Origin: Terrisporobacter vanillatitrophus
GTDB taxonomy: Bacteria; Bacillota; Clostridia; Peptostreptococcales; Peptostreptococcaceae
Assembly: GCF_051148895.1 (NCBI RefSeq)
Contig: NZ_CP154625.1
Coordinates: 2,976,001 to 3,040,000 of the forward strand
Reading direction: 5' to 3'
Length of the DNA stretch: 64,000 nucleotides
Below are positions 28,453 to 37,730 of this stretch, one piece after another (the stretch's first letter is position 1; each line of letters starts with the position of its first letter). A model generated the notes under the pieces. It saw only the letters and a program-made list of their open reading frames with translations, was not told where the DNA came from and did no database searches. Made by a program: the position numbers and the translations under genes.

Positions 28453-29238
28453 TTAGTCTTTTAAATCTTCATTCTTAATATCAGTAATTAGCATATGGCC
28501 TGGTGAGTGAGTTATTACTATACTCGGTTTCACATTCATAACTACAGATTGAGGTGTTACCCCACAAGGCCAAAATATTGGTACTTCCCCTTTTTTAATA
28601 GTTACACTATCTCCAAATTCAGGATTATTAATATCTTCAATTCCAATTATTTTAGGATCTCCAATGTGAATTGGTGTACCATGAACCTTTGGAAACTGCT
28701 CAGTTACTGTAACTGCTTTTATCACCTGATCATAAGGAATAGGCCTCATACTTACTACCATTTTTCCTTTAAATATCCCCGCTTCATTACACTCAATATT
28801 AGTTTTATACATTGGTACATTACACTCTTCAGTAATATGCCTTACTTCAATATGATTTTTTATTAATTCCGATTCAAAGGAAAAACTACATCCTATTAGA
28901 AAACTAACAAAATCTTCTTGCCAGAATTCTTCTACGTCCTCATATTCTTCCCTTAATATTCCATTTTCATATACTCTATACTTTGGAATATCTTTTGCAA
29001 TATCAACGTCTTTTGCAATATATTTTAAGCTTCTGCTTCCCATATCTGACACTTCTAAAATAGGACATGACTTTGGATTTCTTTGTGCAAACAAAAGAAA
29101 GTCATAAGCTAAGTCTTTAGGTAAAATCACTAAATTTGCCTGAGCATAACCACTACACATACCAGCAGTTGGTTTTGTGTACTTACCTTTTCTAATCATT
29201 TGTCTAACTTTAACAGGTGACTCTTTTGAGTAATCCAT
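28453..29238 (-). CDS. DUF1445 (YcsI-like) putative hydro-lyase / D-glutamate cyclase-like protein
   Basis: A 261-residue member of the DUF1445/YcsI family. It has the family's TAGMCSGYAQANLVILP, CPILEVSDMGSR, SFLIGCSFSFE, VSMRPI, and C-terminal VFWPCGVTPQSV-like block (IFWPCGVTPQSVVMN) with ITHSPGHMLITD. The family is annotated as a hydro-lyase. Mammalian D-glutamate cyclase, which makes 5-oxo-D-proline, contains a DUF1445 region, so a role in 5-oxoproline or D-glutamate conversion fits this operon. The precise reaction here is not established. Confidence 0.88.
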   Translation of the reverse strand: MDYSKESPVKVRQMIRKGKYTKPTAGMCSGYAQANLVILPKDLAYDFLLFAQRNPKSCPILEVSDMGSRSLKYIAKDVDIAKDIPKYRVYENGILREEYEDVEEFWQEDFVSFLIGCSFSFESELIKNHIEVRHITEECNVPMYKTNIECNEAGIFKGKMVVSMRPIPYDQVIKAVTVTEQFPKVHGTPIHIGDPKIIGIEDINNPEFGDSVTIKKGEVPIFWPCGVTPQSVVMNVKPSIVITHSPGHMLITDIKNEDLKD

Positions 29239-29257
29239 TTTTATCCCCCCTTTTTCA

Positions 29258-30595
29258 TCATAGTAATTCTTCTATAAACCCTGTATTGGCTTTACCCTTC
29301 ACATAAACCGGATTATTCATAAGAGAATATTGAAAATTAGCATTAGTTTCAATTCCGCCTACAACTAATTCATCTAGGGCTATCTTCATTTTTTCTATGG
29401 CTTCACTTCTATCACATCCATGAACTATAATCTTTCCTATCATAGAATCATAATTAATGGGTATTTTATATCCACAATATATAAAGGTATCAACCCTAAC
29501 TCCATTGCCTCCTGGAAGGTTCAGTGAAGTAATTTTTCCTGGACATGGTAAAAAGTTATTTGCTGGATTTTCTGCATTTATTCTACATTCAATGGCATGC
29601 CCTTTTATTTTTACATCATTTTGTATCAAAGATAGTTTTTCACCATAAGCAATCTTTATTTGTTCTTTAATTAAATCTACACCTGTAACCATTTCTGTTA
29701 CTGGATGCTCCACTTGAATTCTTGTATTCATTTCAATAAAATAAAAATTTAAATCCTCATCCATTAAAAATTCAATAGTACCTGCATTTTCATAATTTAC
29801 TGCTTTTGCAGCCTTTACTGCTATATTCCCTAACTTTTCTCTAGTTATTTCATCAATAACAGGTGAGGGTGATTCTTCTATCATTTTTTGGTGATTTCTT
29901 TGTATAGAGCAATCTCTTTCACCTAGATGAATCACATTTCCATAACTATCTCCTAAAATTTGAACCTCTATATGTTTAGGATTTTTAATATATTTTTCAA
30001 CATACATAGTATTATCATTAAATGCATTTACCGATTCTATCTGAGCTAAATTGAATAGCGTTTCAAAATCTTCTTCTTTTTCTACTATTCTCATACCCTT
30101 TCCTCCTCCACCATAGGATGCTTTAACTATTACAGGGTATCCTATTTCATCTGCAATTTTTTTACCGTCTTCACTTATATATATAGGTGTTTTACTTCCT
30201 GGAACAACAGGAACACCAGCTTCAATCATTGTGTTTCTTGCTTTGGATTTATTTCCCATAGAATCAATGATTTTACTATCTGGACCTATAAACTTAATGT
30301 TCTGTGTTTTGCATAACTCCACAAACTCACTTTTTTCTGACAGGAAACCAAATCCTGGGTGAATTGCATCTGACTTTGTTACTATAGCTGCACTTACAAT
30401 TTTACTCATATCTAAATAACTTTCTCTTGGATTTGCCTCTCCAATACAAATCTTTTCATCAGCTAAAACCGTATGAAGTGAATTTTCATCTACCTTAGAA
30501 TAAACAGCAACTGTCTTTATACCTAAAGTTTTACAAGCTCTAATTATACGAACTGCTATCTCTCCCCTATTTGCAATTAATATTTTATTAAACAT
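29258..30595 (-). CDS. accC: Biotin carboxylase (AccC-like) of the 5-oxoproline operon
   Basis: ATP-grasp biotin carboxylase (445 aa) that carboxylates biotin on a carrier protein using bicarbonate and ATP. Order of features: ILIANRGEIAVRIIRAC at the N-terminus, glycine-rich ATP loop KASYGGGGKGMRIV, ERDCSIQRNHQKMIEESPSP, EMNTRIQVEHPVTE and the biotin carboxylase C-terminal domain (GHAIECRINAENP). It is 16 nt downstream of a BCCP gene. No classical accA/accD carboxyltransferase gene accompanies it, only pxpB/pxpC, whose domains resemble the carboxyltransferase part of urea carboxylase. It may therefore serve 5-oxoproline metabolism rather than fatty acid synthesis. Confidence 0.93.
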   Translation of the reverse strand: MFNKILIANRGEIAVRIIRACKTLGIKTVAVYSKVDENSLHTVLADEKICIGEANPRESYLDMSKIVSAAIVTKSDAIHPGFGFLSEKSEFVELCKTQNIKFIGPDSKIIDSMGNKSKARNTMIEAGVPVVPGSKTPIYISEDGKKIADEIGYPVIVKASYGGGGKGMRIVEKEEDFETLFNLAQIESVNAFNDNTMYVEKYIKNPKHIEVQILGDSYGNVIHLGERDCSIQRNHQKMIEESPSPVIDEITREKLGNIAVKAAKAVNYENAGTIEFLMDEDLNFYFIEMNTRIQVEHPVTEMVTGVDLIKEQIKIAYGEKLSLIQNDVKIKGHAIECRINAENPANNFLPCPGKITSLNLPGGNGVRVDTFIYCGYKIPINYDSMIGKIIVHGCDRSEAIEKMKIALDELVVGGIETNANFQYSLMNNPVYVKGKANTGFIEELL

Positions 30596-30611
30596 AACTA
30601 TTCTCCCATAA

Positions 30612-31049
30612 TTAAAGTATCTTTATTTTTATTAGTCTCTGCCCATATTCAACAGTGTCATTGTTATTAATTAAAATATCCTCAACTATTCCATTGTAGT
30701 TACATTTCACTTCATTCATAACTTTCATAACCTCAATTATTCCTATTATTTGATTTTTAGATATTTTATCACCTATAGCAATATAAGGTTTTTCATCCGG
30801 CGATGGTGAATTGTAAAAAGTTCCTATAAGTGGCGATTTGATATATTCAAAATTATTTTTATCTAGTTTTTTATTCTCGTCTTCTATTTTTGAAATCAAA
30901 TCTTCATTTTGAGAAGAAAGTTGTGTACATACATCTTCTTTATTTTTCTTTTCTATTTTTATTTTTGTGTCTCCCTCTTTAAATGAAAACTTTGTAAGTG
31001 TAGATTTATCTATTGCATCAATTAATTCTAATATTTCTTTGAAATCCAT
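30612..31049 (-). CDS. accB: Biotin carboxyl carrier protein (AccB-like)
   Basis: BCCP-like protein (145 aa). The N-terminal part (DFKEILELIDAIDKSTLTKFSF) resembles AccB. A charged linker follows, then the biotinyl domain beginning at SPLIGTFYNSPSPDEKPY. The biotin-acceptor motif reads EVMKVMNEV instead of the common EAMKMMNE; the acceptor Lys is kept. It lies between pxpC and the biotin carboxylase gene, so it probably acts with them. Confidence 0.92.
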   Translation of the reverse strand: MDFKEILELIDAIDKSTLTKFSFKEGDTKIKIEKKNKEDVCTQLSSQNEDLISKIEDENKKLDKNNFEYIKSPLIGTFYNSPSPDEKPYIAIGDKISKNQIIGIIEVMKVMNEVKCNYNGIVEDILINNNDTVEYGQRLIKIKIL

Positions 31050-31075
31050 ATTAATGCCCCCCTTTTACTAATTTG

Positions 31076-32086
31076 CTACTTATTATTCAATAACTTTTCA
31101 ATTTTCTTAGATGTATTTCTTGGATTTAATATTTCTATACATGGTCTATTAATTCGCTTTCTAAGTTCTTTCTTTTTTTCTATTTCATTTCTATAAATTC
31201 GTTGTGCTTTTTCTAAAGATATTTCTTCAAATCTTATTTTGTCGCCAATTTTCCTTTGAGCTAATTTTTCTATATCTACAGACATAACAGTTGCAATTTT
31301 CGTATATCCACCAGTTGTCTGTCTATCACTTAACATTATTATGGGCTTTCCATGTGATGGTACTTGTATGGATCCTAAAACTATTCCATCAGATATTATA
31401 TCTGCTGATGTTTTATGTTCTATTGTAGGTCCATCTAATCGACATCCCATTCTATCAAATTCCTTTGTTACCTCATATTTTTCATTTAAAAATGTATCTA
31501 TTCCTTTTTTAGTAAATGCTTCATCTTGCGGACCTAATATTACTCTCAAAACAACTTCATTTTCTTCTTCTAACTTAAAGTCTAGTTTTCTAGATAAGTA
31601 ATTTGGTAAATAATTCTTTGGTGAAGAAAACTTAATAAAATCTCCTTCTTTCAAAATTCTTCCTTTATATCCGCCTAAAGAACATTTCACATTTGTTGAT
31701 TTACTACCCATTACTTTATCAATTTTTAATCCTCCACAAAAAGCTATATACGCCCTCGCTCCTGTTTTTGCATTTTCAAAAGATAAAACATCATCTTTTT
31801 TAACAAATATTGCTTTATACATTTCTGCTGTTTTACCATTTATTTTCGGACTTAAGTCTCCTCCTGTTATAGCTATAAAATTTTCTTTTGTAAATTTTAT
31901 TTTTGGTCCAATCAATGTTATTTCCAACCCTGCTTCATCTTCTTGATTATCTACTAGAAGATTCCCAATTGCTAAAGATTTTTTATCCATGGCCCCACAT
32001 ACAGAAAATCCCACATCTTGATAGCCTACTCTTCCAAAATCCTGTACTGAAGTATATAGTCCTGATTGCAGTATTTCAATTCCCAA
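31076..32086 (-). CDS. pxpC: 5-oxoprolinase subunit PxpC (KipA/biotin-dependent carboxyltransferase-like)
   Basis: KipA/AHS2-family protein (336 aa). Motifs: GLYTSVQDFGRVGYQDVGFSV at the N-terminus, AITGGDLSPKINGK, AYIAFCGGL, and the C-terminal SDGIVLGSIQVPSHGKPI with LSDRQTTGGYTKIATV. The family is homologous to half of the carboxyltransferase domain of urea carboxylase. It overlaps pxpB closely (2-nt gap), as these subunits form a complex. In B. subtilis the equivalent KipA also counteracts KipI inhibition of kinase KinA; whether that applies here is unknown. Confidence 0.94.
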   Translation of the reverse strand: MGIEILQSGLYTSVQDFGRVGYQDVGFSVCGAMDKKSLAIGNLLVDNQEDEAGLEITLIGPKIKFTKENFIAITGGDLSPKINGKTAEMYKAIFVKKDDVLSFENAKTGARAYIAFCGGLKIDKVMGSKSTNVKCSLGGYKGRILKEGDFIKFSSPKNYLPNYLSRKLDFKLEEENEVVLRVILGPQDEAFTKKGIDTFLNEKYEVTKEFDRMGCRLDGPTIEHKTSADIISDGIVLGSIQVPSHGKPIIMLSDRQTTGGYTKIATVMSVDIEKLAQRKIGDKIRFEEISLEKAQRIYRNEIEKKKELRKRINRPCIEILNPRNTSKKIEKLLNNK

Positions 32087-32088
32087 CG

Positions 32089-32808
32089 CTATGCACTCCC
32101 TTCAACCACATTACATTCATATATTCCTTTATCTACTAAATCTTTTATTTCGTAATATTCTTTTTTACTTATTGGTGTAAATTTTATATAATCTCCCGCC
32201 TCATATAATATTGGCTTAGTCCTATTTAAGTCATATGGTTTAAGAGGTGTTCTTCCAATAATCCTCCATCCTCCTGGAGAGTCTAAGGGATAAATTCCTG
32301 TCTGTTCTCCACCAATTCCTACTGATCCAGCTTCTAGTTTCAATCTTGGATTTTTTAATCTTGGTGTCACTAACCTTTCATTCATCCCTCCCAAGTATGC
32401 AAAACCTGGTAAAAACCCTAACATATATATTAAGTATTCTTTTGAACTGTGTAGTTTAATAATTTCTTCTTTTGATAATTTCGTATATTGACTTACAAAA
32501 TCTAAATCTTCTCCAAATTCTTCATCATAACAAACTGGAATTTCTATAACCTTTCTTATTTTACTATTTTCAACATCTATTGTTTTAAATAAATCAATTA
32601 CAATATCTTTTGCTTCACTAAAAAATAATTTTTCGGGATCATAGTAAATTAATAGTGCTTTAAAAGACGGTACTGTCTCTACTATTCCATCTATATTTAA
32701 TGATTTAATTTTTTTATTAAAAACTCTAATCTTATTATTAATTTCATAATTAATTTCATCGCCAAATTCCAAAGTCAGAGCTGAGTCTCCAACTGGTAAA
32801 CATTTCAT
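32089..32808 (-). CDS. pxpB: 5-oxoprolinase subunit PxpB (KipI/AHS1-like)
   Basis: KipI/AHS1-family protein (239 aa), first gene of the pxp operon. It carries GDSALTLEFGDEI near the N-terminus, IPVCYDEEFGEDL, LGFLPGFAYLGGM, the PRLKNPRLKLEAGSVGIGG block with GIYPLDSPGGWRIIGRTP and a C-terminal FTPISKKEY. It is related to the other half of the urea carboxylase carboxyltransferase domain. The ribosome binding site (GGGGGTG) is strong. The gene is preceded by about 400 AT-rich bases with no regulator gene. Confidence 0.94.
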   Translation of the reverse strand: MKCLPVGDSALTLEFGDEINYEINNKIRVFNKKIKSLNIDGIVETVPSFKALLIYYDPEKLFFSEAKDIVIDLFKTIDVENSKIRKVIEIPVCYDEEFGEDLDFVSQYTKLSKEEIIKLHSSKEYLIYMLGFLPGFAYLGGMNERLVTPRLKNPRLKLEAGSVGIGGEQTGIYPLDSPGGWRIIGRTPLKPYDLNRTKPILYEAGDYIKFTPISKKEYYEIKDLVDKGIYECNVVEGSA

Positions 32809-33214
32809 TACTACACCCCCATTATGATCAAATATATAAATTACTCTTCAAAGTTTCTCTATATTTACCACATTCATCTTAGTATGAATTGTATATTATA
32901 AGGTTTGTTTTTGCAATATTTTTTTTTGAACTTGCATATTTTTTTAAATTAATAATATTTTCCCTCTTTTAGTCTATCAAAACCTTAATTTTTAAAGCAT
33001 TTTTATATTTTTTTTATTATATCTCATATCTAGTTGCTTTTTTTTGCACGCATAGATTTTTTTCATTCATTTATGTTAGTTTCCGAACTTACATATTCAA
33101 TTGTTAGAATATTTTCTCATCTCATCATTTTGAATGATATCCTTACCTTTTCTTCAAAATTAAAATAACCATAGAATATCAAATAAAAAGATTATTCTAT
33201 GGTTTAATATACTT
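32809..33214. other. Intergenic region upstream of the pxp operon
   Basis: About 400 very AT-rich bases. Apart from the ABC-operon terminator at 33166-33205 I see no gene, riboswitch or clear promoter. Confidence 0.5.
33166..33205 (-). terminator. Terminator of the MacB-like ABC operon
   Basis: Arms AACCATAGAAT / ATTCTATGGTT with an AT-rich loop. It lies just after the ATPase gene stop, with a T-rich tract on the minus strand. Confidence 0.8.
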
Positions 33215-33889
33215 TTATATAGCTTCTTTTTTACTTAAATCGAGTTGGTAAATTACATCTGCATTTTCACATACATTTTGCGAATGTGTTACAATAATAA
33301 CACATTTTTTTTCTTCTTTAGCTAATTTTTTAAATATCTTTAATATTTCATTTTCCGTATCCATATCCAAGTTTCCTGTAGGTTCATCTGCTAAAATTAT
33401 CTTAGAATCATATGAAAGACTTCTTGCTATGGCTACCCTTTGTTGCTCTCCTCCTGACAACTTTAATATCATTCTATTTGCATGCGATTCATTAAGACCT
33501 ACATTTTTTAATAATTCTATAGCTTTTTCTTTCTTATTATCAACCTTAACCTTGCTAATATCCATAGATAAAGTTATATTTTCACTGGCAGTTAAATGAG
33601 GTAACAGGTTATAACTTTGAAATATTATTCCTATATGACTACTTCTATAAAGGTCCAAATCCATTTTACTTAAATTTTCATCTTCAAAATATATATTTCC
33701 TTCATTGCATCTTTCTAATCCACTTAGCAATGAAAGTAATGTAGTTTTTCCACTACCACTTTTGCCTTTTATTGCATATATTTTTCCACACTCAAATTCA
33801 TAATTTAAATCTTTAAGCACATAGTCATTTTGTGGTGCATCCTCATATCTATAACTTATATTTTCTAATCTTAAAACTCTTTCATCCAT
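33215..33889 (-). CDS. ABC transporter ATP-binding protein (MacB/LolD type)
   Basis: Cytoplasmic ATPase subunit (224 aa). Walker A GKSGSGKTT, Q-loop IIFQSYNLLPHLTASEN, ABC signature LSGGEQQRVAIARSL, Walker B ILADEPTGNLD and switch His in IVTHSQ are all intact. The sequence belongs to the MacB/LolD/FtsE group, whose members power mechanotransmission rather than transport through a pore. It lies 4 nt after the permease gene. A two-component system is encoded just upstream, so the pump is likely controlled by it. Confidence 0.94.
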   Translation of the reverse strand: MDERVLRLENISYRYEDAPQNDYVLKDLNYEFECGKIYAIKGKSGSGKTTLLSLLSGLERCNEGNIYFEDENLSKMDLDLYRSSHIGIIFQSYNLLPHLTASENITLSMDISKVKVDNKKEKAIELLKNVGLNESHANRMILKLSGGEQQRVAIARSLSYDSKIILADEPTGNLDMDTENEILKIFKKLAKEEKKCVIIVTHSQNVCENADVIYQLDLSKKEAI

Positions 33890-33893
33890 TTTA

Positions 33894-35393
33894 CTATCTC
33901 TCCTTTAATATTGTAAGTGGTGAAAATCTTTGTATACTCACCATACAAGCACTACTACTTATAAAAGTTAGACCTATACCTATGGCAAATAATTGAACTA
34001 ATACTTTTCCATCAACCGTTGCATTTATAGAATCAAACGCTTGTACTTGTGAAACACCATTCATACTTCCACCTTTACCTCCTTTAAATCCTCCGCCAAA
34101 GTTTTGATTAATTTCTTCCATCTGATTTTGACTAGATGTTATTTCTTTTTGTAATAAGGAGTTTGATACAGGTACAGATAACATAGCACCACTTCCAGCT
34201 CCTATAGCTAAGGAAATAATAGCAACCGCTAATAATTCTGTAGTAAACTGTGCTGTTAACAAGGATTTTTTCATTCCTATAGTTCTAAGTACCCCTATTT
34301 CATATTTTCTTTGTCTTATATTTATTAAATTAATAACAAATAAAACTATTCCACCTATAATAAATGTGATTATTAAAAAAGTTGTAGCAAAAGTTTTTAT
34401 ATTTGATATACTACTCGTTGCACTTTCTATATCATTAACATTGGAACTTACTGTTAAGTATTCACTTAATCCTTTACCTTCTACTTCTTTAGCAAAACTA
34501 TCTATTACATCTTTATTAGTTAAAACAAAAGTTGGTTTTGTTGTAGAGTTCATATCTTCATCAAGTTTTATAATATTATTTACAGCTGTAACATTAGTAA
34601 TAATTGTATTAGCGCTGTTTGTAAACATAGACATCTGATTAGATGCATCACTTGAAGTTTCTTCAAATATTCCTGTTACAGTAAGTTTATAAGTTATATC
34701 TTCATCGCTAGGATCAACTAAAGTTATTTTATCCCCCACAGATATATCATTTAAAGTAGCCAACTCTGAATTTATTACACAGTTATTAGCTGTAAAATCA
34801 TTACTAATTGAGCCTTCGGTAATAGAATAACTGCCCTCAATAAAATCTGTCATAGCATTAAGAGAACTATATCCTGTAATAGTAAAATCACCTTTTACCT
34901 TATCAGAAGAGCTAGAGCTATCACTTTTTCCAGGCGACATGTTGCCACCAGACATATTATCTGTACCAGCATTCGAAGAACTTGCCTGTTCCAAATCTTT
35001 AGCATTCATCTCCAAGCTTCTTGTGTAATAATAAGATTTAACATAATCACTGTCAGCATAAGATTCTATATCCTTCTCACTAATTTTACTTGCAGCACCA
35101 AAAGCTTCTGACATTTCTTTCATTTTTTCTTCTCTAGATGAACTATCATCACTAGAAGCAGCATTTTCACTTGATGGTTGACCCATATTTTGTCTCATAT
35201 TCTCTCTGTTAACAGATATACTTGCCGTAATATCATATTTATTATCATATGATTCTATTAAAGTATCTGCAGAATTTCTTATTGCTAGCGTAACTGTTGT
35301 AGCACAAGCAATAACTAAAATTATAATCCCAAGTAAAATATTTCTTCCTTTATTCCTTTTTATGGATATAAGGGCATTTTTAATTATGTACAT
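33894..35393 (-). CDS. MacB-like ABC transporter permease (FtsX family)
   Basis: Membrane permease (499 aa). It has one N-terminal helix (NILLGIIILVIACATTVTLA), a large extracytoplasmic domain (about residues 40-335), and three C-terminal helices in an FtsX fold ending SPLTILKER. The extracytoplasmic part has unusual Ser/Asp/Gly-rich insertions (for example SSDDSSSREEK and SGGNMSPGKSDSSSSSD), and a second Gly/Asn-rich loop lies between the C-terminal helices. It is predicted to work with the adjacent ATPase in exporting, or in sensing and removing, a cell-envelope-active compound. Substrate unknown. Confidence 0.88.
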   Translation of the reverse strand: MYIIKNALISIKRNKGRNILLGIIILVIACATTVTLAIRNSADTLIESYDNKYDITASISVNRENMRQNMGQPSSENAASSDDSSSREEKMKEMSEAFGAASKISEKDIESYADSDYVKSYYYTRSLEMNAKDLEQASSSNAGTDNMSGGNMSPGKSDSSSSSDKVKGDFTITGYSSLNAMTDFIEGSYSITEGSISNDFTANNCVINSELATLNDISVGDKITLVDPSDEDITYKLTVTGIFEETSSDASNQMSMFTNSANTIITNVTAVNNIIKLDEDMNSTTKPTFVLTNKDVIDSFAKEVEGKGLSEYLTVSSNVNDIESATSSISNIKTFATTFLIITFIIGGIVLFVINLINIRQRKYEIGVLRTIGMKKSLLTAQFTTELLAVAIISLAIGAGSGAMLSVPVSNSLLQKEITSSQNQMEEINQNFGGGFKGGKGGSMNGVSQVQAFDSINATVDGKVLVQLFAIGIGLTFISSSACMVSIQRFSPLTILKER

Positions 35394-35525
35394 TTTTTCA
35401 CTCCTTTATATTTAATTTTTAATAATTAGGTTATAAATAAGTTTAACAAAACTTATTTTTTCTCTGTTAAAATCATTTTAAAATATAAAGATTGAAAAAA
35501 AATTGAAAATCTTTAATTTTCACAA

Positions 35526-35552
35526 TAAAAAAGACAAGCTTTAACTTGTCTT
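35526..35552 (-). terminator. Terminator overlapping the histidine kinase stop codon
   Basis: Perfect arms AAGACAAG / CTTGTCTT with a 6-nt loop, followed by TTTTTTATT on the minus strand. The 5' arm encodes the last kinase residues. Confidence 0.85.
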
Positions 35553-36773
35553 AATAAACACTACAGTAAAAATTGTAAATCCATTTTCACAAAATACTTT
35601 AATTGTACCACTATGTTTTTCAACTATAGATTTTGCAATAGATAGGCCTAAACCATATCTTTTACTATCTCTATTCCTAGATTCATCACTACGATAAAAT
35701 CTTTCAAATATTTTTTCTTCTTCATCTTCAGGAATGGGCTCACCTTTATTTTTAACTTTTAAAATTATATTATTTTTATATTTGTTTAAACTTACAATAA
35801 CTTCATTACCTTTATTTGTATGCTTCATTCCATTATCTATCAATATAGACAATAACTGTTTTATTTCTTCACTATTTCCTTTTAAAGTTATATTTTCTTC
35901 TATCTCATCAATTAAGTTAATTTCTTTTTCATAAGCTAAACTTTCAAAAACCATAGTTCCACCTAAAACTGCTTTACTCATGTCAAAATCACTTAATTCT
36001 TCTTTATCATTTTCTTTTTCAACTCTCGCAAGACACAATAAGCTGTTAACAAGCTTGTCCATACTACTAACTTCTTTTTGTATATAATCTAGCCATTTGT
36101 TATTTCCTATTTCACCTTCTAACACATCTGCATTAGCACAAATCACAGCTAAGGGTGTTTTTAATTCGTGACTTGCATCAGATATAAATTGCTTTTGTTT
36201 ATTAAACGTATCTTCTATAGGTTTTATAATCCATAAAGATATTTTTTTAGATATTATATAGGCAAAAAATAAAGCTATAAGACCAATTAACAACGATAAA
36301 ACTAGCATATGCTTTAAATTTTTATTCGCTATGGAATTATCCATAAAAGTTATTATTTTACTTCCTTTAATATTTTTTATTCCATATACTAAATTTCCTA
36401 TGCTACCATATTTCTCATCTTCATTAGAGACTTTCAAGGCATATTTGTTTATTTCTTCATTAGAATATTTTTCACTATTTTCATTTACCGTTTGAACTAT
36501 CATTCCGTCTTTTACTATAACAAAATAAAATTGTGCCGTTTTCCAGTATAAAATTCCCTGTTGCTTTTCCATATCATTCACATTCCCAGGAGGTACTACT
36601 GGAAAAGGTGTCATTTGTTTTAACATTACATTGGCATTATCAATTAACATATAAGATTGTTGTTTGCTTTGATTATAGTTCACTATATTGATTAGAAAAA
36701 TTACACTCATTATTATTATGGATAAAGATAACATAACTATCATAAATACCTTTGACTGCGTTTTTTTAATCAT
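35541..36773 (-). CDS. Sensor histidine kinase
   Basis: Membrane sensor kinase (about 410 aa). Two helices (about residues 10-33 and 150-172) flank an extracytoplasmic sensor of about 115 residues. The DHp H-box is FISDASHELKTPLAVI with the phosphorylated His, then N-box NGMKHTN, G1, and G2 block GLGLSIAKSIVEKHSG. The frame opens at 36797, but the ATG at 36773 follows GGAGGAAATTG and overlaps the regulator's stop (ATGATTAA), giving tight translational coupling. It probably controls the MacB-like ABC transporter downstream. Confidence 0.93.
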   Translation of the reverse strand: MIKKTQSKVFMIVMLSLSIIIMSVIFLINIVNYNQSKQQSYMLIDNANVMLKQMTPFPVVPPGNVNDMEKQQGILYWKTAQFYFVIVKDGMIVQTVNENSEKYSNEEINKYALKVSNEDEKYGSIGNLVYGIKNIKGSKIITFMDNSIANKNLKHMLVLSLLIGLIALFFAYIISKKISLWIIKPIEDTFNKQKQFISDASHELKTPLAVICANADVLEGEIGNNKWLDYIQKEVSSMDKLVNSLLCLARVEKENDKEELSDFDMSKAVLGGTMVFESLAYEKEINLIDEIEENITLKGNSEEIKQLLSILIDNGMKHTNKGNEVIVSLNKYKNNIILKVKNKGEPIPEDEEEKIFERFYRSDESRNRDSKRYGLGLSIAKSIVEKHSGTIKVFCENGFTIFTVVFIKTS

Positions 36774-37449
36774 CAATTTCCTCCAACATATATCCAATCC
36801 CCCTAATAGCCTTTATCCTCACATTAGATTCTAAAAATTTTATCTTTTTTCTCAAAAAAGATATGTATACTTCTACATTATTGTATTGTGAGTCATTATC
36901 ATATCCCCATATTCGTTCTGCTATTCGCTCCCTGTTAACTACTTGATTTTTATTTCTAAATAAAAATTCCATCAAGGCAAATTCTTTTCCACTTAAGGTC
37001 ATTGATTGATGACTATTAACATTTATTATTTCACAAGTTCTTAAATTTAATTGTAAGTAACCAAAATATAAACTATCATCATCAATATCACTTTTTCTTC
37101 TTGAAACAGCACGTATTCTAGCTAGTAATTCTCTTATGTGAAAGGGCTTTGTCATATAATCATCCCCTCCTACATCTAAACCTTTAATTTTATCATCTAA
37201 TTCTCCTTTTGCAGTTAAAATCATTACATATGATGAAATTTTCTCACTTCTTATATAGTTTAATATCTCCAGACCATTAATTTTAGGTAACATTAAATCA
37301 AGAACTATAACATCGTATATTCCGTATAAAGCTCGATTTAATCCACTTTCACCATCATAACTAAGGTCAACCATATAATTTTCTCTTATCAAAGCTTCTG
37401 ATATAGCATCAGCTAATGAATATTCATCTTCAATTATAAGTATGCGCAT
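36766..37449 (-). CDS. OmpR-family response regulator
   Basis: Two-domain regulator (227 aa). The receiver domain has IIEDEYSLADAI, the phospho-acceptor Asp in DVIVLDLMLPKING and the Lys in YMTKPFHIRELLARI. The C-terminal winged helix (LTLSGKEFALMEFLFRNKNQVV; WGYDNDSQYNNVEVYISFLRKK) binds DNA. It is first in an operon with its kinase. The ABC transporter genes follow about 150 bp downstream behind a terminator, so they may have their own promoter. Confidence 0.95.
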   Translation of the reverse strand: MRILIIEDEYSLADAISEALIRENYMVDLSYDGESGLNRALYGIYDVIVLDLMLPKINGLEILNYIRSEKISSYVMILTAKGELDDKIKGLDVGGDDYMTKPFHIRELLARIRAVSRRKSDIDDDSLYFGYLQLNLRTCEIINVNSHQSMTLSGKEFALMEFLFRNKNQVVNRERIAERIWGYDNDSQYNNVEVYISFLRKKIKFLESNVRIKAIRGIGYMLEEIDD

Positions 37450-37582
37450 TTTATCCTCCTTTCCTGAATTACTATATTACTTGTTATTTTAGCACCTAAT
37501 TATTGAAATTAAATTTAAAGTTATTTTAATTTATCTTTTATATATTTTTCTTTTATTTTAGTTTGAAAAGTTAATAATAAAC

Positions 37583-37611
37583 TTGATTATAGACACAAAT
37601 TATTATATCAT
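37583..37611 (+). promoter_or_regulatory. Sigma-A promoter of the yybP-ykoY leader
   Basis: -35 TTGATT, 17-bp spacer, -10 TATCAT, ending about 20 bases before the riboswitch aptamer. Confidence 0.65.
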
Positions 37612-37630
37612 ATTATTTATCAACGTAAAT

Positions 37631-37730
37631 TCTCGAAGGGGAGTAGCTTTCACATTTGTGATAATCAGCCGTCATTACGGATAGTATCCCGGTTGATTAG
37701 CAAGATAAAACTTGTTAGCAAGACCTTCAG
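37631..37730 (+). promoter_or_regulatory. yybP-ykoY (Mn2+-sensing) riboswitch
   Basis: Shows the family's conserved ends: GAAGGGGAGTAGC at the 5' side and TTAGCAAGACCTTC at the 3' side. GAAGG (37635-37639) and CCTTC (37724-37728) form P1. Internal helices AATCAGCC/GGTTGATT and CAAG/CTTG lie between. The 3' P1 strand is also the 5' arm of the following terminator, so Mn2+ binding should favour read-through (an ON switch). Confidence 0.85.
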
